DNA of 64,000 nucleotides from Haloarcula mannanilytica (GTDB taxonomy: Archaea; Halobacteriota; Halobacteria; Halobacteriales; Haloarculaceae). This document shows positions 58,695 through 64,000 of this stretch, piece by piece; the stretch's first letter is position 1; each line of letters opens with the position of its first letter. A program made the position numbers and the translations under genes. The stretch lies in the NCBI RefSeq assembly GCF_005406125.1, contig NZ_BIXZ01000005.1, positions 62,001 through 126,000 of the forward strand, read 5' to 3'. Below the pieces are notes generated by a model that worked only from the letters and a program-made list of their open reading frames with translations, did not search any database and was not told the origin of the DNA.

Positions 58695-59477
58695 TCAGCA
58701 GAGGTTCACAGTAATATAGACGACACCGTCAGCGGTGGCCGCACCGACGCCGATGTGGTTCGCGTTCGGCATGTACAGCGTATCGCGGGGGCCAGAGAGG
58801 TCGAACCAGTGGTCGGCGACGGCGTTGGCAGTCCGGGTCGCGTTCGCGCCGTTGGGGTCGATGCTCGTAACCAGTTCGAGGTCGGTCACCGGGCGGATAT
58901 ACGTGTTCTCCACGTGGCGGAGGCGACACCGGTCGGACAGCCCAGCGGCCGCGTACCGGTCCCGGGTGTCTGACCCGTTCGCAATCGGGGAGGCCGACCC
59001 TTGCGCGGCCATTCGCTCGCTGTGAGTGGCGGCCATAGCCGAAAGTTTCTGTCCGGTCGTTGTCTCAGTCGGGAGGGTTCCGTCGATGGCGTCGTTGGTA
59101 AGCGGATCGCCGCGTCGGTCGTTGATTGCCGCTATGAGCGCGCCTTCGAGGCGGTCCGTATCGAGCGGCCGTTCTGTGTCCTCCGGTGTGGTCTGGACCC
59201 GCTCCGGTGTCGAGACGGGTGTCGCCGACTGTGGCTGCGTCGCTCCGGTACCAGTCCTCTCACTACGTGGTGTCGCTGGCGACGCACTGGTAGGCGTCTT
59301 TGCCGGTGATGCACTATCCATACTGGGGGTCGCTGCTGGTGGCCTGTCGGTCGTCACCGCCGGCGCTGGTTCGGACGGAGATGTCCCGACAGTCCCTGCT
59401 ACTGCCATCCCCGCGAGTAACGAAGCGCTGATCGCCGCCAGGACCACGAGCCCGAGTGAGATACCCGATCTGTTCAT
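58695..59477 (-). CDS. Exported CAP-domain (SCP-like) protein
   Basis: A 260-residue protein with an N-terminal signal-anchor helix (SLGLVVLAAISASLLAGMAV), a long Thr/Pro/Ser spacer of about 80 residues that would be O-glycosylated, and a C-terminal CAP/SCP domain. The domain shows ALIAAINDRRGDPL, LSAMAATHSERMAAQGSASP, and the ending NHIGVGAATADGVVYITVNLC. The protein is exported and probably cell-surface bound. CAP-domain proteins are variously proteases, lipid binders or structural; the role here is not deducible. It starts with ATG 59477. Confidence 0.82.
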   Translation of the reverse strand: MNRSGISLGLVVLAAISASLLAGMAVAGTVGTSPSEPAPAVTTDRPPAATPSMDSASPAKTPTSASPATPRSERTGTGATQPQSATPVSTPERVQTTPEDTERPLDTDRLEGALIAAINDRRGDPLTNDAIDGTLPTETTTGQKLSAMAATHSERMAAQGSASPIANGSDTRDRYAAAGLSDRCRLRHVENTYIRPVTDLELVTSIDPNGANATRTANAVADHWFDLSGPRDTLYMPNANHIGVGAATADGVVYITVNLC

Positions 59478-59658
59478 GTGAAAGGTTCAGATGGCGTTCC
59501 GAGAAATGATACTTGGACGACCATTCTCTCGGAACTAGTTCGAACGGCGTAGAATCAGCTTTCTCTCTACAAATATGTTTGGACAGGATCACAGCTCCGA
59601 TTACCAGTGACGAAAACCCGCCCGTAAACATCTTTACGTTGGATACGTGTGCTGAGGT

Positions 59659-60345
59659 ATGGGTGACCTGTCGCGGCGCGGCTTCGGAGCATCGTTGCTC
59701 GTCGCGCTCTCTGCCGGCTGTCTCGGAAGTCGTTCTGGACAGGACGCCGAGACGACGCCGGCCCCGGAGCCGACAGCGTCACAGCGGGCCGTCACGACGG
59801 AAGGTGCCGATACTGCCTCGACGCCAGCGGCAAACAGCGCCGCTCCGTCCACAAATACGTCGACAGCACAGCGCTCTGAGACGGGCCAGGCAAACATCTC
59901 GACGGAGACCTCGGCGCGACTCCAGGTCGAAACAGAGACCCCAACGGCGACGCCCGAACCGAACCGCCGGTCGGTCGATACAACGTTCCGGCTGGAAGAA
60001 AACGAGTACGAGGACTACACGATTGAAGCGACGGGCCAGACGACACTGCAGTACGACCTTATCGTGCGGCGTGGTCCGGCTGTCGACGTTATCCTGTTCA
60101 CCGAGGAAGAGTACCGGGCGTTCCAGCGTCGCTATCGGGCCCGGTACGCCAGCGAGGTGTCGCGGTTCCACCGGACGAACATCCGCGACAACCGGATTAC
60201 CATCGCGCCGGGGACGTATCGACTCGTGGTCAACAACACTGACTGGTCACGTGCCGTTCCGTCGCCCGACGAACCGTTCGATGCTATCGAAGACGAGTGC
60301 ATCGTCGATTTCTCCTTCAGGACGGACCCGGCGACCGACAATTAG
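59659..60345 (+). CDS. Tat/lipobox-type secreted lipoprotein
   Basis: A 228-residue lipoprotein with a Tat-type start (LSRRGFGASLLVALSAGC) and a lipobox LSAGC at residues 17-21, so it would be exported and lipid-anchored. Residues about 25-105 are a Thr/Ser/Pro-rich spacer; the folded part (about 105-225) is beta-rich, with DTTFRLEENEYEDYTIEATG and NRITIAPGTYRLVVNNTDWS, which resembles ligand- or polymer-binding domains of halophile surface proteins. No family is recognised. It is divergent from the CAP-domain gene. Confidence 0.78.
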   Translation: MGDLSRRGFGASLLVALSAGCLGSRSGQDAETTPAPEPTASQRAVTTEGADTASTPAANSAAPSTNTSTAQRSETGQANISTETSARLQVETETPTATPEPNRRSVDTTFRLEENEYEDYTIEATGQTTLQYDLIVRRGPAVDVILFTEEEYRAFQRRYRARYASEVSRFHRTNIRDNRITIAPGTYRLVVNNTDWSRAVPSPDEPFDAIEDECIVDFSFRTDPATDN

Positions 60346-60396
60346 CCGTCTGCCGCGTGCTGCTGGCTCGCGTCCCGTCGGAACAATACTAGACAG

Positions 60397-60428
60397 TTGT
60401 CGAATAGCCAGTCGACAAACCCATATAC
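60397..60428 (+). promoter_or_regulatory. Operator-like dyad and TATA box upstream of hmgB
   Basis: Perfect inverted arms ttgtcga (60397-60403) and tcgacaa (60412-60418), eight bases apart, lie directly before the TATA-like atatac (60423-60428), which is centred about 25 bases ahead of the ATG at 60450. Placement next to TATA suggests a site for a repressor or activator of HMG-CoA synthase. Confidence 0.55.
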
Positions 60429-60449
60429 ATCCGCGCTGACGTTGAACCC

Positions 60450-61787
60450 ATGACTGCTGTCGGTATCGACGCCATGGAGATCTGGACCGGGAAGCTCAAA
60501 CTCGACCTCGCGGAGACGTTCGCGCCGGCCCAGGGGGACGATCCGGGCAAGTACACCAAGGGGCTCGGCCTGCGCGCGTCGTCGTTCCCGGACGTGTACG
60601 AGGACATCGTCACGATGGGCGCGAACGCGGCCTACCGGCTAATGGACCGCAAGGGGCTGACCCCCGATGACATCGGCCGCATCGACGTGGCGACCGAGAG
60701 CGCCTTCGACAACTCGAAGCCGGTCTCGACGTACATCGCGGGCTGTCTCGAACAGGTGTACGACGAGAACTTCCACCACGCAAACAAGGGCGAGCGGAAG
60801 TTCGCCTGTATCTCCGGGACACAGAGCCTCGATGACGCGTACAACTGGATCCGCGCCGGGCGCAACCGCGGTCGGGCCGCGCTCGTCATCGCCACGGACA
60901 CTGCCCTGTACGCCCGTGACGACCCCGGTGAGGCCACGCAGGGGGCCGGCGCGGTGGCGATGCTCGTCGACGAGAACCCCAATCTGGTCGAACTGTCGAC
61001 CGAGCAGGGGTACGGCAGCGCCGACGAAACGGACTTCCTCAAACCGAATCAGCAGTTCCCCTCGGTCGACGGGAAGCGCTCGGTCAACGTCTACCTCGCC
61101 CGCATGCGCGAAGCGCTGGAGGACTTCGCCGAGGTGGCCGGCGACATCCACCCGGGCGACTACGAGATGATCCCGTTCCACACGCCGTTCCCGGGCATGG
61201 TCCGGAAGGCCGCAGCGCTTGGCTACCGGCACATCATCCGCGGCACGGACGTTGGTGACCTGATGGCCGAGGAAATCGGCCACCAGCCCATGCGCGCGGA
61301 TTTCGAGACCGACGACGAGTTCCACGCCGCCATTAAGGAGTACACCGACGCACTCACCGAAACGGAACGCTATCAGGACTGGTACGCCACCGCAATCGAG
61401 CCAACCCTCGCAATCTCCCGCGAGGTCGGCAACTGGTACACCGGCTCCGTCCACATCGCCCGCGCCGCCGGCCTGAAACACGCCCGCGAGAACGGGCTGG
61501 ACCTGGATGAGGCCCGTTTGTTAGTCGCTTCCTACGGTTCGGGCGCACAGGCCGAGGTCCACGCCGAGACCATCGTCCCCGGCTGGGAGGAAGAGATCGG
61601 CGCGCTCAGCATCGACGAACAGATCCGGAACCGCTACGACCTCTCCTTTGCGGAGTACGAACAGGTCCACGACGTGCACAACCACGAGACTGAGACCGAT
61701 GTCGAGGAGTTCACCGCGCCCGAAGACGAGTTTGCCTTCGACGGCTGGGGGCGGATGGGTGAGCGGAAGTATCGGTACGTGGAGTAG
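60450..61787 (+). CDS. hmgB: Hydroxymethylglutaryl-CoA synthase
   Basis: A 445-residue HMG-CoA synthase, which joins acetyl-CoA and acetoacetyl-CoA in the mevalonate pathway for archaeal isoprenoid lipids. The catalytic Cys is in KFACISGTQSLDDAYNWI, the general-base Glu in RIDVATESAFDNSKP, the His in YEMIPFHTPFPGMVRKAA, and the late GNWYTGSVHIARAAGL and LVASYGSGAQAE are the usual thiolase-fold parts. The length is normal. It starts at ATG 60450, preceded by a TATA box and a dyad. No other mevalonate gene is in this window. Confidence 0.95.
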   Translation: MTAVGIDAMEIWTGKLKLDLAETFAPAQGDDPGKYTKGLGLRASSFPDVYEDIVTMGANAAYRLMDRKGLTPDDIGRIDVATESAFDNSKPVSTYIAGCLEQVYDENFHHANKGERKFACISGTQSLDDAYNWIRAGRNRGRAALVIATDTALYARDDPGEATQGAGAVAMLVDENPNLVELSTEQGYGSADETDFLKPNQQFPSVDGKRSVNVYLARMREALEDFAEVAGDIHPGDYEMIPFHTPFPGMVRKAAALGYRHIIRGTDVGDLMAEEIGHQPMRADFETDDEFHAAIKEYTDALTETERYQDWYATAIEPTLAISREVGNWYTGSVHIARAAGLKHARENGLDLDEARLLVASYGSGAQAEVHAETIVPGWEEEIGALSIDEQIRNRYDLSFAEYEQVHDVHNHETETDVEEFTAPEDEFAFDGWGRMGERKYRYVE

Positions 61788-61929
61788 CGAGGTTCGGAGC
61801 GAGCAACGCGAGTGAGAACCTCGAACCGAAGCGGCGACCGCGGGGAGCCGTGGAGAATATCGAGAGGCCGAGCGAAGCGAGGGCTCTCGAATAGCGAACG
61901 GGGAGCGTAGCGACCCGTGAGTACGAGAG
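61788..61929. repeat. Array of stem-loops with similar GAGC...GCGA loops
   Basis: At least three hairpins stand in series straight after the hmgB stop: cgaggttc (61788-61795) with gaacctcg (61816-61823); tcgagag (61860-61866) with ctctcga (61884-61890); and acggg (61898-61902) with cccgt (61914-61918). Their loops hold gagcgagcaacgcgag, gagcgaagcgag and gagcgtagcga, variations of one motif. The terminator-like hairpin at 10383-10403 has the loop gagcaccgcga. No T-run follows here. The function is unknown; it is a haloarchaeal-style structured repeat. Confidence 0.65.
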
Positions 61930-61979
61930 CGCGCGTTACTTGTTATTAGGCGTCAGATAATATGACCGGAAACTAACGC

Positions 61980-62687
61980 TCAGGGAAGCTCTCGCAGACC
62001 GTCCAGCAGGTCCTCTAGATCGATATCGGTGATCGCCAGCGAGAAGTCGTCAATGCGGGCGAGGTCCTGCGCGTGCTCCCAGACGGCCTCGTCGTCGAGG
62101 CCGTGGAGGATGACCGCGTTGGGCGTCGGGGAGACGACCCGGAGCGCGACCAGCGGTGACTCGCCGCGGGTCACGTTCGTGAACACGAGCGCGCGGTTTG
62201 TCGACTGGCCGTACAGCTGATAGAACTCGTCTGAGGAAAGGCGTGTGATGGCGGCGATGGAGTTAATAACGGTGTGGCCCGCCACGGTGTCCTGGCTGCC
62301 CCGGAAGAGCTCTTTGGCGTCGATGGCATCGTAGACGCGCTCGACGCCGACGTTGGCCGAGTACTCCCGGAGGTCATGGACCACATCGCTGTCGAACCCG
62401 GCCGAGAGCACGCGGGCGTGTTGCCGGATGTGGTCGCCGCCGCGGTCCTCGTCGATGTCGAGTAACGCACCGACGAGTCGTCTGACAACGCCGATACCGG
62501 GGTTGTCACGGCGACCGCTCTCGTAGTCAGACACCACGGACGGTGACACGTCGAGTTCGTCCGCGAGTTCCGTCTGCGCGACATCGAAATCGGTACGCCA
62601 CTTCCGCAGGGTCGCCCCTGGTTCGTCGCTCAGTGCCACCTCACCCGCCATTTTCTCCGCGAGATCCTCGCGTGCGCCCCCTGCCAT
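61980..62687 (-). CDS. XRE-type helix-turn-helix regulator
   Basis: A 235-residue transcription regulator. The N-terminal XRE/cro-type helix-turn-helix (about 25-80) reads GATLRKWRTDFDVAQTELAD with ELDVSPSVVSDYESGRRDNP. The C-terminal domain (about 115-235) has TVAGHTVINSIAAITRLSSD and ALVFTNVTRGESPLVALRVV, a conserved archaeal ligand-binding part with no known ligand. It starts at ATG 62687, 52 bases before the end of the neighbouring pilin gene on the same strand. Confidence 0.85.
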   Translation of the reverse strand: MAGGAREDLAEKMAGEVALSDEPGATLRKWRTDFDVAQTELADELDVSPSVVSDYESGRRDNPGIGVVRRLVGALLDIDEDRGGDHIRQHARVLSAGFDSDVVHDLREYSANVGVERVYDAIDAKELFRGSQDTVAGHTVINSIAAITRLSSDEFYQLYGQSTNRALVFTNVTRGESPLVALRVVSPTPNAVILHGLDDEAVWEHAQDLARIDDFSLAITDIDLEDLLDGLRELP

Positions 62688-62739
62688 TAGTTCACACGCT
62701 GGGCAGACGCGAATAAAAGGGTATCGGAACCACGGGCCC

Positions 62740-63294
62740 TTACCGGCGGGCAGTCAGTTCGACCGCAGCCAACACGCCGTTCGAAGGAGCGTGAACGACG
62801 CGTACGTCGATGGCGTCGCCCGGTTCGACGGTGCCGCCGCCGGCGTTCAGCTGGAAGGTGATCGTCCGCCCGGCTGACCAGGGCTGGCCCCCCTCGGCGA
62901 TGACGCCGCCGACGCAGTAGTCGTAGACGACGTTGTCCGGGTCGTCGGTGTTGCTCGCTGAAAGCGCCGTTCCGGCGACCGGGAGGTCGACGAGACGGGC
63001 GCGGGTGCCGGTGTCCGGAAGCCGGACAGCGATCTCTATCTCGTCGGCCGGAACCGAATCGCCGCCAGCGTGTCGGATCTCCACCGTGTTCTCACCGCAG
63101 CCGCCGGAGGGACCAGTCACGAAGCTCCCCGTCGAGCGGGCGACGGTGGGCGTCCGATCGTCCAGATCGACAGTCTCATTCAACACGAACCCACCGACTG
63201 TCGCGGCCAGGAGGACGGTGATCGAGAGCAGCAGAACGACGCCGATGACTGGGGAGACGCCGCGAGGGTCGTGACTGTAGGTAGGGCGGTCCAC
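62740..63294 (-). CDS. Type IV pilin-like protein
   Basis: A 184-residue archaeal type IV pilin-like protein of the DUF1628 kind. The prepilin peptidase site and hydrophobic helix are RGVSPVIGVVLLLSITVLLA. The body is beta-rich, with RTPTVARSTGSFVTGPSGGC, EIRHAGGDSVPADEIEIAVR and FQLNAGGGTVEPGDAIDVRV; a pair of cysteines may form a disulfide. The start is GTG 63294. Pilus assembly genes are not adjacent, so its export machinery lies elsewhere. Confidence 0.85.
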   Translation of the reverse strand: MDRPTYSHDPRGVSPVIGVVLLLSITVLLAATVGGFVLNETVDLDDRTPTVARSTGSFVTGPSGGCGENTVEIRHAGGDSVPADEIEIAVRLPDTGTRARLVDLPVAGTALSASNTDDPDNVVYDYCVGGVIAEGGQPWSAGRTITFQLNAGGGTVEPGDAIDVRVVHAPSNGVLAAVELTARR

Positions 63295-63349
63295 GGCTGT
63301 CGTTCTCTATGCTATGCCTTCCGTCAAAAACCTCAGCAGCGAGCCCCCG

Positions 63350-63919
63350 CTACAATTCGCCGAGTGCGGTAGCGAGTGCGGCCCCGACGGTCCCGAAGAC
63401 GACCGGGTAGACGATACCAGCGAGGACAATCGCCGTCAGCAGCGTCGGCGCGCCCTGTCCCGATTCGCCGGCGCTGACAGTGAACAGCACCGACCCAAGC
63501 ACCGCCAGCGGGAGATAGCCCAGCACGACGGCGGGACCGACGCGAACCGCGCGGCCGATGTCGGCCGCCCCGTCGAGACGAGCAGTCGCCATTCCCGCGG
63601 CCGTTAGCACTGCCGGTGGGAGCAGGTACAGAATCGGCGACAGCGACTCGTTCTCGGCGATGAAGTTGACCGCCGACGTGCCGCCGAGGAACGGGATGTT
63701 GACGGTAATCGTCGTCGTCACGAACTGGGCGTTGAAAAACACCCAGCCGACGATTTTCCAGGCCGCCCGGTCATCGCCGAACGACTCGGCGATGTTCGTC
63801 AACAGGGCGTCCTGAACGGTGGGGATGCTCAGGGCGTAAACGAAGACGTACGTCAGAACGAACGCGGCGGTACCGGCGAGGGCACCGACGCCGTAGCTCC
63901 GACGGGCTGTATCACTCAT
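63350..63919 (-). CDS. Haloarchaeal multi-pass membrane protein
   Basis: A 189-residue membrane protein with about five hydrophobic segments: YGVGALAGTAAFVLTYVFVY, a periplasmic-side loop with FNAQFVTTTITVNIPFLGG, LSPILYLLPPAVLTAAGMAT, VVLGYLPLAVLGSVLFTVSA and LAGIVYPVVFGTVGAALATA. It resembles haloarchaeal conserved transporters of unknown function, but I cannot name it. The start ATG 63919 was chosen over an upstream in-frame start. Nothing recognisable lies between it and the right end of the window. Confidence 0.68.
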   Translation of the reverse strand: MSDTARRSYGVGALAGTAAFVLTYVFVYALSIPTVQDALLTNIAESFGDDRAAWKIVGWVFFNAQFVTTTITVNIPFLGGTSAVNFIAENESLSPILYLLPPAVLTAAGMATARLDGAADIGRAVRVGPAVVLGYLPLAVLGSVLFTVSAGESGQGAPTLLTAIVLAGIVYPVVFGTVGAALATALGEL

Positions 63920-64000
63920 GACGGTTAGGCCGCGGCCGGTGACGGGGATATGTCTTCTGGCTGTCGTGGGCGGAGTAGCGCTCCGCAATCACTAAACGCC

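Noticed and set aside
1-64000. CRISPR arrays or phage clusters
   Set aside because: No regularly spaced repeats and no cas, integrase, capsid or terminase-like genes were found when reading through the window.

Overview
The window comes from the chromosome of an extremely halophilic archaeon of class Halobacteria, most probably Haloarcula or a close relative (genus is inference). The evidence is high GC, proteins loaded with Asp and Glu, TATA-like boxes about 26 bases before start codons with no leader, archaeal genes (rpoP, L37Ae, Pcc1, prefoldin beta, DnaG-like protein, pantoate kinase, HMG-CoA synthase) and families known mainly from haloarchaea (HTH_10/Bat regulators, HalOD1, LWR-salt). 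No CRISPR array, complete insertion sequence, prophage or rRNA was seen. There is one tRNA, Ser(CGA). The window is mostly core chromosome with small accessory patches.

Layout. 0-5.9 kb: partial aldo/keto reductase, two membrane-protein genes and a large multi-PAS Bat-type sensor-regulator. 6-13.7 kb: information-processing genes (Pcc1, RpoP, L37Ae, prefoldin beta), pantoate kinase, and a UPF0175/PIN pair followed by a remnant of a second PIN copy. 13.8-19.2 kb: a second Bat-type regulator, a HalOD1 protein, an AT-rich patch leading into a small ORF coupled to a protein with class I terpene synthase motifs, and a Tat-exported copper protein. 19.6-29 kb: citramalate/isopropylmalate synthase, a histidine kinase, the GMP synthase glutaminase subunit, DUF2070, the tRNA, a MoxR ATPase, and a GtrA/sulfatase-fold pair.

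29-38 kb: an operon of GIDE-like membrane protein, Hsp20 and ABC1 kinase; a MoeA-like protein missing its catalytic middle; and a siroheme-branch operon (fused AhbA-AhbB, precorrin-2 dehydrogenase, glutamyl-tRNA reductase). 39-43 kb: twin cold-shock genes, then two cis-prenyltransferase-like genes meeting tail to tail, each lacking part of the usual motif set, next to a DUF92 protein. 43-54 kb: DnaG-like protein, a sodium:solute symporter with its small partner, a CARF-like HTH regulator, valS behind a structured valine-rich leader, and pdxS. 54-64 kb: an MscS channel, a run of exported surface proteins (pilin-like Ig/PKD protein, CAP-domain protein, lipoprotein), HMG-CoA synthase, an array of similar stem-loops, an HTH regulator and a type IV pilin.

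The most unusual points are the terpene-synthase-like protein with its coupled small ORF, the complementary cis-prenyltransferase pair, the valS leader with alternative hairpins, and stem-loops at two sites whose loops share a GAGC...GCGA pattern. All functional calls rest on reading motifs by eye; no database search was run.
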